Source: CAYZUE01 sp964481825
Lineage (GTDB): Archaea > Hydrothermarchaeota > Hydrothermarchaeia > Hydrothermarchaeales > JALUUU01
DNA: 48,738 nt
Assembly (NCBI GenBank): GCA_964481825.1
Contig: CAYZUE010000003.1
Location: forward strand, 1-48,738
Reading direction: 5' to 3'
The position numbers were made by a program, and so were the translations under genes. The notes beneath the pieces are model-generated. The model saw only the letters and a program-made list of their open reading frames with translations, did not search any database and had not been told where the DNA came from. Position 1 is the stretch's first letter. The number at the start of each line of letters is the position of its first letter. Positions 16,148-24,250 of the stretch are shown here, piece after piece.

Positions 16148-16223
16148 CAAAGTAAAGTAGGTACAACATATTCAAATAATGATGTGAAACTTAAGAATAC
16201 GATTGGGTCCTAAATAAATTAAA

Positions 16224-17522
16224 TTACGAGGGGAAACATTTTCCAAAAGCCAAGAGTAATCGCGGATCTCCTCTTATACGGATTTTAAATCGAATCAACG
16301 CCCATACAATTTTTGTTTCCTTTGCTAAAAAATCTAACCATGTCAGACTATCCGCTGTGATTTTTAAATTAGGTGTTTCAACAAGGCCCTCTTTAATTTC
16401 TAGTTCCCCGTGATTTATCATAACTGTAAAATTCTCTTCCTCAGCTCCAGTAAAAGTGAAATGATAAATAGCATTCAATCCTTTTGCTTGACCTTTTTGG
16501 AAAATTAAAGGCAGGTACCGAATAAATGCCTTAATAGAAGCTGGTCGAATACCGTTCGATACCCTCCGTAATGTTTTATTAGGAAATCTTTCAATTACAT
16601 ATGCTTCAGCATCAGATTTATGAACAACATAGATGTTCTCTTTCTTTTTTTGCAAAGGCTTTACAATTTCATTTATGAAAGACTTTTTATTATCCTTGTA
16701 TAGACCAACAACATCACTACCGGCTGGGCAAACTGAAAGACAATAATTACATTTGTTATTACCTCCAAAGGTAAGAGCCTGCCACATAGATACTGTTTCC
16801 CTATCTGTAACCCTTTTCCTATAATCGGGAACATTTGTACTTCTAACTATGTTTTCGACCCAATCAGAAAACCCACCCAATTTCTCCCTGTAATTATGGG
16901 TTATGCATGAAAAAAAGTCAAATTTTCCATCTTTATTTATAGCACCTGTTGGACAGGTTACTTCACATAACTTACAATCAATACAGGGGTTAACATTTAT
17001 AGGCTTGTCATAGACAGTTAGTTCTCTATCGATAAGTATAACGGACATATAAATGAAGACTCCAAACTTTGGATGAAGCACATTTCGATGCAGTCCCATT
17101 CGACCAAGACCTGCTTCAATAGCTATTGGTTTTACAGATACCTGCCACATTTGGCCAGGCCAAATGCCATCCACATTCATCGGAAAACCTCCCGATTCGC
17201 TTAATGACCTTATTCCATGATTCTCCAAAGCAATCTTTATTTTATGTGTGGATTTTTTTAATTGAGTACTAACACGATGAATCTCGGTATTCCCAACGCT
17301 GCGGTTGGAAGTCCGGATACTATCGCGATGCATACGGGTAACAATACAAATCAAGGATTTTGTTCTCGGAAAAAAAGCAAGTATGTTTTCACGTTGATCT
17401 GTGATTGCTTGCCGTTCAATATCGACAAATCCCACATCATCAGCACCTAATTCAATACAGATGTCTCTTAACCATTTTGAATCCAACTTTGAAGGGCTAG
17501 TTTCACTAGAAATGAAATTCAT
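16224..17522 (-). CDS. QueG/reductive dehalogenase-like ferredoxin protein fused to an SCP2 sterol-carrier domain
   Basis: A 432-residue protein. The N-terminal part (about 1-230) resembles the epoxyqueuosine reductase/dehalogenase-like family, including the GLGRMGLHRNVLHPKFG loop near 138-154. Two 4Fe-4S motifs follow: CIDCKLCEVTC (about 179-189) and CNYCLSVCPAG (about 258-268). The C-terminal 100 residues, with FTFTGAEEENFTVMINHGELEI and LTWLDFLAKE, look like an SCP2 lipid-binding domain. Usual QueG proteins end with HEAT repeats instead. The substrate is unknown; a membrane-lipid or quinone-like substrate is conceivable but is inference. It converges on the ccm operon. Confidence 0.75.
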   Translation of the reverse strand: MNFISSETSPSKLDSKWLRDICIELGADDVGFVDIERQAITDQRENILAFFPRTKSLICIVTRMHRDSIRTSNRSVGNTEIHRVSTQLKKSTHKIKIALENHGIRSLSESGGFPMNVDGIWPGQMWQVSVKPIAIEAGLGRMGLHRNVLHPKFGVFIYMSVILIDRELTVYDKPINVNPCIDCKLCEVTCPTGAINKDGKFDFFSCITHNYREKLGGFSDWVENIVRSTNVPDYRKRVTDRETVSMWQALTFGGNNKCNYCLSVCPAGSDVVGLYKDNKKSFINEIVKPLQKKKENIYVVHKSDAEAYVIERFPNKTLRRVSNGIRPASIKAFIRYLPLIFQKGQAKGLNAIYHFTFTGAEEENFTVMINHGELEIKEGLVETPNLKITADSLTWLDFLAKETKIVWALIRFKIRIRGDPRLLLAFGKCFPS

Positions 17523-17625
17523 TTTGATAGAATTATTTTTTAGGAATTTATATGTGTGTACTTTGTAGTGTTTAATAAATTAGAAGAAACAAAGATAATA
17601 AGTTTTCCATTGAACCGTGGAAGAA

Positions 17626-17753
17626 TTTAGGGGTAAAAAATTAGTGATAATCAAGTTTTTTTAGAGGGAAAATCATATTTTTATGATTAATTTTAGGAGA
17701 TTTATCATATTTAGGGGTAAATAGTAGATATCATTTAATCTTTTAGGGGTAAA
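17626..17753. repeat. Three copies of TTTAGGGGTAAA in an intergenic stretch
   Basis: The 12-base sequence TTTAGGGGTAAA occurs at 17626-17637, 17710-17721 and 17742-17753, all in the same orientation, in AT-rich DNA upstream of the QueG-like/SCP2 gene. TTTA and TAAA at its ends make each copy partly palindromic. Spacings of 84 and 32 bases are close to multiples of the helical repeat (8 and 3 turns). They could be binding sites of a regulator of the 16224-17522 gene. The rest of the 17523-17811 gap shows no gene. Confidence 0.6.
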
Positions 17754-17811
17754 TCTGATAGTAAGGGTAGTAAAGATACTTCAGATTAATTACTGTAATT
17801 GTATTATAAGA

Positions 17812-17973
17812 TTATAAAAAGTGGATTAAGAGATAGATAATAACTAAAAATCCTAAAATAATCATTAGAGTTTTGAGTGTTTGAGGCATAGCACCAAGAC
17901 AACCACATACAGGGTAATTTACATTAATTTCTTGATTTGCTTTATTTTCTTTTTTTTTATCCAGTTCTTTCAT
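17812..17973 (-). CDS. Possible 53-residue membrane protein with CxC motif
   Basis: A short ORF: a charged N-terminal part (MKELDKKKENKANQ), the segment NYPVCGCLGAMP with a CGC motif at residues 23-25, and a hydrophobic C-terminal helix (LMIILGFLVIIYLLIHFL, 36-53). The amino acid pattern (basic/acidic head, single helix) is unlikely to be random, but there is no clear ribosome binding site and no family I recognise. The CxC could bind metal or form a disulfide. It fills the otherwise empty gap between tRNA-Leu and the QueG-like gene. Confidence 0.45.
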   Translation of the reverse strand: MKELDKKKENKANQEINVNYPVCGCLGAMPQTLKTLMIILGFLVIIYLLIHFL

Positions 17974-18048
17974 TTTAATTTAATTGGTGGTAATGATGCA
18001 TAAATAATTTGCTTAACTGAACTAGTAAAAAATTAATAATTAAATTAT

Positions 18049-18130
18049 GCGGGGGAAGGGATTCGAACCCCCGATGGGACTAACCCACCAGATCTTGAGT
18101 CTGGCGCCTTAACCGCTCGGCCACCCCCGC
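18049..18130 (-). tRNA. tRNA-Leu (anticodon CAA)
   Basis: Class II tRNA with a long variable arm. On the minus strand the acceptor GCGGGGG pairs with CCCCCGC, the D arm is GCCGAGCGGTTAAGGC, and the anticodon stem CCAGA/TCTGG holds loop CTCAAGA (anticodon CAA, reads UUG). The variable arm is TGGGTTAGTCCCAT and the T arm GGGGG-TTCGAAT-CCCTT has two G-U pairs. No intron. Confidence 0.94.
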
Positions 18131-18230
18131 TTGAAAAAAAATTTTGATTGAGTGTATTTTTCAATCTTCGGATTTAGTCAATTCTCAATCAATAAAGTTT
18201 CAAGATGATTAAATACGTTTTGGGATATAT

Positions 18231-18554
18231 CTAACTTTGCTTTCTCTCCTTCTTAGCTTGATTTTGAAGTTTAGGAAGAGTGATACTCTTACCACAACTT
18301 TTACATCTGAGTCTATATGGGCGCTTTTTAAAGATTACTTTTCCTTCTTGATCAACCTTACAAAATGGACAGATCAAAACATATTCTGACTCTTCTGTTG
18401 TTTTCGGTTTCCAGAGAATTATTTCTCCAGATTCATCTCCGTTTTTGTCGTTTAACTTACGCTTTGTCAAATAAGCGAAATATCCGGGTTTTATTTTTTT
18501 TAAATCAAAAGGTATTTTCATCTTGATCCGACCATTCAACTTCTGCAGAACCAA
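18231..18554 (-). CDS. Hypothetical zinc-ribbon protein
   Basis: A protein of about 100 residues with one C4 zinc-binding motif: CPFC at about 63-66 and CKSC at about 84-87. The rest is charged (FDLKKIKPGYFAYLTKRKLN at 16-35). I do not recognise the family; nucleic-acid binding is plausible. The start is uncertain: the longest frame begins at a TTG (18554), a strong GGAGGTGA lies about 16 bases before that, too far for usual spacing, and an in-frame ATG at 18521 would give 96 residues. A basic C-terminal tail (QAKKERKQS) ends it. Confidence 0.6.
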   Translation of the reverse strand: MVLQKLNGRIKMKIPFDLKKIKPGYFAYLTKRKLNDKNGDESGEIILWKPKTTEESEYVLICPFCKVDQEGKVIFKKRPYRLRCKSCGKSITLPKLQNQAKKERKQS

Positions 18555-18697
18555 ATTCGAATGGCCTTCTCACCTCCTATTATTTTCATTATTAATTTAA
18601 GAATTTGAACCGTTTCATATAAAGTACTCCTTTAGATTGCAAAATGATAATCAATCCTCTGTATCAAATAGTTAATGTCTTTTATTAACATTTATCC

Positions 18698-19396
18698 TTA
18701 CATTTTATTGATTAACAATCTTACTTTATCCTCACTTATTGATCCCTTTAATCGATCTCCTCTAGTACAAACTAAACTCCTTACCCCAAGGATGTCACAA
18801 CCAATTTTTTTAATTATGGGTATTTCCTGGATTTTTATAGATCCCGCCAATGCTGAAAAAATATCTTTTGAATGTGAATCGTCAACAAAACTCTGTAAAT
18901 CTTTAAATTTTAAGTGATCAAGGATACTCTCACCGTTTTTAATAGCTGTGTCTATCATAACTCCTGAAGCACCGGATTTAATAGCGATATCTGGGAGCAT
19001 ATAAGGCGATATCGAACCTAAGGATTTGAACTCAGCATAACCTGCGAGAATGACCATAGTTTTGTAACCTCTTAAAGCTCTAGTAATTTTACTTCCCATC
19101 TCTATTGCCTCTTTTTCGTTACTGATACCGTAAAGACCGGCTTTTACATAATTTACACCAAGGCTACCTAAACCTAGAGCTGCAAGAGAAGCAGTTCCCG
19201 GTTTAAAATCTAAGTCGCCAAGTGTTGCACTTATTTCCATACTTTTAGGAAGTGCAGTTATTATTTCTTTAATAACCCAAGGGTAATTCGCCCCCAAAGA
19301 ACCTTCTAACGGATTTTTGACATCAATGATATCCGCCCCTCCTTTCGCAGCAATTAAAGCTTCCTTTACATTTGTCGGGCTGATTAAGAGTTTCAT
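18698..19396 (-). CDS. mfnB: (5-formylfuran-3-yl)methyl phosphate synthase
   Basis: A 232-residue TIM-barrel enzyme (DUF556) that builds the furan precursor of methanofuran from two molecules of glyceraldehyde 3-phosphate. The signature KLLISPTNVKEALIA and ADIIDVKNPLEGSLGANYPW (23-42, with the Schiff-base-type lysine) is clear, as are KAGLYGIS and GVMIDTAIKNG. Its presence implies that the organism makes methanofuran or a related C1 carrier, as methanogens and Archaeoglobi do. No other methanofuran gene is in the window except a possible link to the HisA-like gene at 20022. Confidence 0.93.
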   Translation of the reverse strand: MKLLISPTNVKEALIAAKGGADIIDVKNPLEGSLGANYPWVIKEIITALPKSMEISATLGDLDFKPGTASLAALGLGSLGVNYVKAGLYGISNEKEAIEMGSKITRALRGYKTMVILAGYAEFKSLGSISPYMLPDIAIKSGASGVMIDTAIKNGESILDHLKFKDLQSFVDDSHSKDIFSALAGSIKIQEIPIIKKIGCDILGVRSLVCTRGDRLKGSISEDKVRLLINKM

Positions 19397-19553
19397 ATTT
19401 TACCTTTAATTACATCCATTATAAAAAAATATATATTAAGAAGCAGACTTATTTCACTTCTAAGTATTGGATTTCATTGGAATCTAGATTTTACTTGTTA
19501 GAGAATAATTAAAGATAATTTGGATGTGTGATATTCACTAGAGGAGGTTATAA

Positions 19554-20018
19554 ATGCTAAAGGAAGGAGATAAAGCACCTGATTTCTGCCTTGAGGGTTT
19601 GGATGAGAACGGTAAGAATACCAAGATAGGTCTTGAGAATTTCAAGGATGAACAACTAATTCTTTATTTTTACCCCAAGGATGATACCCCTGGTTGCACC
19701 TCAGAAGCTTGTAGCTTCAAGGAAAACTTGAACAATGTAACTCGTTTTGGAGCAGTGATTGTTGGCGTTAGCCCAGATAATATCCAGTCTCACAAAAGTT
19801 TTAGAGAAAAGTTTAATCTGAATTTTTCCCTACTTTGTGATCCAGACAACAAAGTGGCAACACTTTACGGAGCGTATGGAGAAAAGAAATTATACGGCAG
19901 AGTTTTCAAAGGTATAATAAGATCGACATTCATTATTGAACGCGGTAGAATCAAGAAAGCCTGGAGAAATATAAGAGTGAAAGGCCATGTAAATCGAGTT
20001 TTAAATTCATTTAAATGA
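19554..20018 (+). CDS. bcp: Peroxiredoxin of the BCP/PrxQ type
   Basis: A 154-residue thiol peroxidase that reduces peroxides with thioredoxin-like donors. The motif YPKDDTPGCTSEACSFKENL (about 43-62) holds the peroxidatic Cys and a second Cys five residues later, the atypical 2-Cys arrangement of PrxQ. VGVSPDNIQSHKSF and CDPDNKVATLYGAYGEKK are also family-typical, and the C-terminal strand RSTFIIERG follows. An AGAGGAGG ribosome binding site precedes the ATG. The HisA-like gene begins three bases after the stop, so the two are probably cotranscribed. Confidence 0.93.
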   Translation: MLKEGDKAPDFCLEGLDENGKNTKIGLENFKDEQLILYFYPKDDTPGCTSEACSFKENLNNVTRFGAVIVGVSPDNIQSHKSFREKFNLNFSLLCDPDNKVATLYGAYGEKKLYGRVFKGIIRSTFIIERGRIKKAWRNIRVKGHVNRVLNSFK

Positions 20019-20021
20019 AAT

Positions 20022-20699
20022 ATGCTAGAGATAATACCTGTCTTGGACATTGAATGCGGCATTGCTGTAAGTGGGAAGTCAGGAGAACGAGCTATGTATG
20101 GCCCTTTAAAAACCATATATTCAAATTCTTCAAATCCTTTAGAAATAGCAAAAAATATATCATTAACTAAACTCTATGTGGCTGACCTAGATGGTATTAT
20201 TCAAAGAACTCCTAATTGGGAGTTATTAAAAAAAATATGTAAAATAAAAAAAGTAATGATTGATTTAGGGATTAGATCTTCTAAAGATTTAGAAGTTATA
20301 AAAGAACTTGACTGCGATATCGTAATAGGAACAGAAACCTTAAACAATCTACGTGTTTTAAAAAACGCTTTAAATAATTATGGAAATCGTATTTGGATAT
20401 CACTCGATATTAAAAATAATGAAGTATTATCAAAGTTTCTGCCATCTGATATTCCAGCAGCTCTAAAAATCATCAATAGGACTGGTGCTAATAAAATTAT
20501 TATATTAGATATATCAGCTGTTGGAACACTAAATGGTACTAATTTTACACTGCTTAAATCATTAAAAAGAAAATACGATCAAATTGAATTTGTAGTTGGA
20601 GGAGGAATCATGAAAAAAGATATTGATAAACTTGAAAAAATAGGAATAAAGGCAGTGCTTATAGGCACCGCCTTCCATAAAGGACTACTTAAGACTTAA
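20022..20699 (+). CDS. HisA/HisF-related TIM-barrel protein
   Basis: A 225-residue protein of the archaeal hisA/hisF-related family found in methanogens and Archaeoglobi. The start IIPVLDIECGIAVSGKSGER with GPLKTIYS is typical of this group and differs from true HisA. LYVADLDGI (about 47-55), MIDLGIRSSKDL, and VGGGIMKKDIDKL (about 191-203) are the barrel phosphate-binding and catalytic elements. Function is not established; the phylogenetic distribution links it to C1-carrier synthesis, and mfnB is close by on the other strand. True histidine synthesis is less likely. Confidence 0.8.
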   Translation: MLEIIPVLDIECGIAVSGKSGERAMYGPLKTIYSNSSNPLEIAKNISLTKLYVADLDGIIQRTPNWELLKKICKIKKVMIDLGIRSSKDLEVIKELDCDIVIGTETLNNLRVLKNALNNYGNRIWISLDIKNNEVLSKFLPSDIPAALKIINRTGANKIIILDISAVGTLNGTNFTLLKSLKRKYDQIEFVVGGGIMKKDIDKLEKIGIKAVLIGTAFHKGLLKT

Positions 20700-22355
20700 T
20701 TACATTCCCATTCCAGGAGGCATGCCTCCACCCATAGCAGCCATTTCTTCTGGGCTTGGTCCGCCGCCGCCGCCGCCCTTAGAAGCGATAACGTCGTCAA
20801 TTCTGAGAATCATAACTGCAACTTCACTTGCACTGTCTATAGCTTGAGACTTAACACGCAATGGCTCAATGACTCCTTCCTTGAACATGTCTTTTACTTT
20901 TCCAGTATATACATCAATACCCATTTTAACACCGGCTTTCTGGTGTTTAGAACGTAAATCAACAATGACGTCAATTGGGTCAAGACCAGCATTTTCAGCT
21001 AAAGCACGTGGAATCACTTCAAGAGAGTCAGCGAATGATTCGATTGCAAGCTGTTCACGACCACCGACAGATTTTGCATAGGTTCGAAGTTGTTTTGAAA
21101 CCTCTACTTCAGGGGCACCTCCACCAGCTAGGACTTTTCTATCTTTACAAGCTGCTGGTACAACACCTAAGCAATCTTCGAGTGCACGCTCAACTTCATC
21201 TACAATATGCTCAGTTCCGCCTCTAATCAGTATGCTGACAGATTTTGGATCTTTACACTCAGTTACGTAAATCATCTCATCGTCGCCTATCTTTCTTTCC
21301 TCAACAATTCCAGCAAACCCGAGATCTTTGTCTGTAAGGTCTTCAATATTAGTAACAATATTTGCTCCAGTAGCACGGTTCAATTTCTCCATATCGCTTT
21401 TTTTCACTCTACGAACAGCAAAAATACCTGATTTAGCTAAGTAATGTTGAGCTAGATCATCAATACCCTTCTGTGTAAGCAGAACATTTGCACCAGATTT
21501 GTTGATACGATCAACCATATCTTTTAGCATCTTTTCCTCTTCATCAATGAATGCTTTTAACTGATTAGGGTCTGTAATACGGATTTCTGCATCAATCTCT
21601 GTCTCTTTTACCTCCATAGCCGAATTTATAAGGGCTATTTTAGCATTTTTAATACACTTTGGCATTGCAGAGTGTACACGTTCTTTGTCTATAATAACAC
21701 CCTGTACTAATTGAGTATCATCAATACTACCGCCTGTCTTCTTCTCGATTTTAATATGGTCTGTATCAATACTAACATCAGATCCAGATATCTCTGCCAC
21801 AGCATTAACAGAATCTACCAATAGGTTCGCAAGGTATTCCTTAGCCTTTTCAGCGCCTTTACCAGTCATTGCTGTAGTAGCTACTTTTGCTAAAATAGAT
21901 CTATCTTTAACAGAAATATCCGTGGATATATCGTCAAGAATTTTCTGTGACTTATCTGCAGCCAATCGATAACCCCCTGCGATTACTGTAGGGTGCACAT
22001 CTTGCTCAAGAAGCTCTTCAGCTCTCTTTAGAAGTTCTCCAGCAATTACAACTGCTGTAGTAGTACCGTCGCCTACCTCATCATCCTGAGTTTTTGCAAC
22101 CTCTACCATCATTTTAGCAGAAGGATGTTCTACATCCATCTCTTTAAGAATAGTTACACCATCATTAGTAACTACAACATCACCAAGGCTATCCACAAGC
22201 ATTTTGTCCATTCCTCGAGGTCCTAGAGTTGTTTTCACACTTTCAGCGATGACCTTAGCTGCAAGGATGTTTGTTCTCTGCGCATCTTTTCCAATTGTGC
22301 GCTGTGTTTTATCTGACAATATCAGTATTGGCTGTCCGCCCATTTGTGCTGACAT
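20700..22355 (-). CDS. thsA: Thermosome subunit (group II chaperonin)
   Basis: A 551-residue group II chaperonin subunit that folds proteins in an ATP-driven double ring. Landmarks: NILAAKVIAESVKTTLGPRGMDKML (N-terminal equatorial domain), TNDGVTIL, EVGDGTTTAVV (nucleotide-binding loop, about 80-90), GGGAPEVEVS (about 403-412) and the Gly/Met-rich C-terminal tail GGGGGGPSPEEMAAMGGGMPP. I start at the ATG at 22355 since GGAGGTG (minus strand) lies just upstream; a longer frame to 22379 reads through that site. Only one thermosome gene is in the window. Confidence 0.97.
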   Translation of the reverse strand: MSAQMGGQPILILSDKTQRTIGKDAQRTNILAAKVIAESVKTTLGPRGMDKMLVDSLGDVVVTNDGVTILKEMDVEHPSAKMMVEVAKTQDDEVGDGTTTAVVIAGELLKRAEELLEQDVHPTVIAGGYRLAADKSQKILDDISTDISVKDRSILAKVATTAMTGKGAEKAKEYLANLLVDSVNAVAEISGSDVSIDTDHIKIEKKTGGSIDDTQLVQGVIIDKERVHSAMPKCIKNAKIALINSAMEVKETEIDAEIRITDPNQLKAFIDEEEKMLKDMVDRINKSGANVLLTQKGIDDLAQHYLAKSGIFAVRRVKKSDMEKLNRATGANIVTNIEDLTDKDLGFAGIVEERKIGDDEMIYVTECKDPKSVSILIRGGTEHIVDEVERALEDCLGVVPAACKDRKVLAGGGAPEVEVSKQLRTYAKSVGGREQLAIESFADSLEVIPRALAENAGLDPIDVIVDLRSKHQKAGVKMGIDVYTGKVKDMFKEGVIEPLRVKSQAIDSASEVAVMILRIDDVIASKGGGGGGPSPEEMAAMGGGMPPGMGM

Positions 22356-22622
22356 AAATACACCTCCAAAATACGACAATGTTATTAATTATTTACAATG
22401 CCGAACTGAAAATTACGTTTTTTATTTGATTATGTACGCTCAAATGATTAAGAACTTCTATATAAACATTTCTAATGTCTTGATTTTGATAAGGCACATT
22501 TTATTGATATTATAAAAAAGTAATAAAATATGGTTTTATAATAGAGTACATCGCTTAAATTAACTTATAAAAAAATGTGTATTTAAAAAAAAATGGTTGT
22601 AAAATGGTTGTATAAAGTAGAA

Positions 22623-22668
22623 GGTATTATATATAATATACCGAAAATCTATTTCTGTATTATTCGGT
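22623..22668. promoter_or_regulatory. glnA promoter region with two nested inverted repeats
   Basis: The 334-base gap between the thermosome and glnA starts is AT-rich. Close to glnA, GGTAT (22623) and ATACC (22638-22642) flank a TATATATAAT stretch, and ACCGAA (22640-22645) and TTCGGT (22663-22668) form a second inverted repeat with a 17-base spacer. Known NrpR operators have the form GGAA-N6-TTCC or GGTA-N6-TACC; the half sites here are similar but the spacing differs. The first repeat encloses the likely TATA box, so a repressor there would block initiation. Confidence 0.4.
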
Positions 22669-22689
22669 TATCTTTAAAGGAGGTATCAG

Positions 22690-24150
22690 ATGTCAGAATC
22701 AGAAGTTGTAAAAAAGAAATTAGCAGATGGTAAAGTAAAAAATGTATTATGTTTTTTTAGTGATTTAAGAGGGATATTACAAAGTTTCACAATACCGGTA
22801 TCAGAGTTTACAAATGGAGACGCTTTTAAAAAAGGTATAGGATTTGATGGTTCGTCTGTAAGAGGTTTCAAAAGTATTGAAATGAGCGATATGGTGTGGA
22901 TGCCAGATGCATCAACAACCCAGGTTATACCTTGGATTGAAGATAGAATCCAAAAGTCAGCAATAATATTTGGAAATATTCACGAAGCATTTGGTGAGAA
23001 AGGCGGAGGACAAATAGCAGAATGTGATCCAAGGGGATTTGTTGCAAAACGTGCAATGGAAAAGGCTGAAAAAATGGGGTATAGTGCTATTTTTGGACCT
23101 GAAATTGAGTTTTTCGTCTTCGAGAGTTTGGACCCAACTAAACTTCAATATGATTTATGGGTTTCTCCAGATGGGGGGAAAGGAGACTCTTGGGGTCCCC
23201 CAAGAGTTGTACCTAATTCTCCTGAGATAAAACCCGGTAATACCATTTTAAGGCCTAAAGAAGCTTATTTCCGTGCACCACCTGAAGATACTACAAATGA
23301 TTTTAGAAATGAACTATCGCACTACCTCTATAAAATAGGAGTTGAGATTGAATATCATCATCATGAAGTTGCAACAGCAGGACAGGTAGAACTAAATTAT
23401 AAACCAAAAGAAGCTATTGCTGTCGGAGATGCTTTCTTTAAATACAAATTCGCTGCTCGTAATATAGCAGCGAAATATGATTGGATTGCAACATTTATGC
23501 CTAAACCACTATACTTGGATAATGCTAGTGGAATGCATACTCATCAAAGTCTATGGACCACAGATTCCAACTCTGAGAATGCATTTTATGATAAAGATGA
23601 TGAATTCAGTTTATCTCAAACTGCCCGTTATTACATTGGTGGATTATTAGAACATGCAAAGGCTTTAACAGCAATATGCTGTCCAACGGTGAATAGTTAC
23701 AAACGCCTTGTGCCAGGATTTGAAGCGCCAATCAACATTAGTTGGTCACCTCGAAATAGAAGCGCACTTATAAGAGTCCCAATGTATTTCAATAATCCTA
23801 AAGCGATTCGATGTGAATATAGAGCTGCTGACCCAAGCTGCAATCCCTATCTGGCTTTCTCATCAATGCTAACAGCTGGTTTAGATGGGATAAAGAAGAA
23901 AATTGAACCAGGAGATCCATTACGTGCAGACATGTATGAACTTACATCATCAGAAAAGAAGGCTCGTGGTGTAGGTGAACTTCCGACAACTCTAAGTGAT
24001 GCTATTGCCTGTTTATCCACTGACGAAGTGCTGAAAAGAGCTATAGGAAATCATATATACGATGCTTTTGTCGATTTGAAAATAAACGAATGGAATCAAT
24101 ATTGTCTCTACGTAACTCCCTGGGAAATAATGAAATATCTTGACTATTGA
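22690..24150 (+). CDS. glnA: Glutamine synthetase, type I
   Basis: A 486-residue GlnA that makes glutamine from glutamate, ammonia and ATP. Conserved parts: KGIGFDGSSVRGFKSIEMSDM (50-70), GPEIEFFVF (about 137-145), the EYHHHEVATAGQVEL segment, NASGMHTHQSLW (about 278-289), the NSYKRLVPGFEAP loop (about 338-350), RNRSALIRVP and EYRAADPSCNPYLAF. An AAAGGAGG site precedes the ATG. A typical GlnA is 440-475 residues; the small excess lies in loops. NrpR, the usual archaeal repressor of glnA, is encoded at 30114-31094. Confidence 0.97.
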   Translation: MSESEVVKKKLADGKVKNVLCFFSDLRGILQSFTIPVSEFTNGDAFKKGIGFDGSSVRGFKSIEMSDMVWMPDASTTQVIPWIEDRIQKSAIIFGNIHEAFGEKGGGQIAECDPRGFVAKRAMEKAEKMGYSAIFGPEIEFFVFESLDPTKLQYDLWVSPDGGKGDSWGPPRVVPNSPEIKPGNTILRPKEAYFRAPPEDTTNDFRNELSHYLYKIGVEIEYHHHEVATAGQVELNYKPKEAIAVGDAFFKYKFAARNIAAKYDWIATFMPKPLYLDNASGMHTHQSLWTTDSNSENAFYDKDDEFSLSQTARYYIGGLLEHAKALTAICCPTVNSYKRLVPGFEAPINISWSPRNRSALIRVPMYFNNPKAIRCEYRAADPSCNPYLAFSSMLTAGLDGIKKKIEPGDPLRADMYELTSSEKKARGVGELPTTLSDAIACLSTDEVLKRAIGNHIYDAFVDLKINEWNQYCLYVTPWEIMKYLDY

Positions 24151-24250
24151 ACATGATGGAACATGTAATATATCGTTATTTATTGATTAAAGATAAATGA
24201 GATAATACTAATCCACTAAATAGAAAAATAACGAAATTTAATTAAAAAAA

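Noticed and set aside
18555..18600. Upstream short frames (17 and about 22 codons) before the zinc-ribbon gene as a uORF or frameshifted N-terminus
   Set aside because: They sit near a strong GGAGGTGA, but no start at proper spacing joins them to the main frame and I cannot distinguish a frameshift from chance.
19865..20116. Antisense and other-frame ORFs overlapping clear genes (this one and many similar)
   Set aside because: They lie opposite or within well-conserved genes and show no protein-family pattern of their own.
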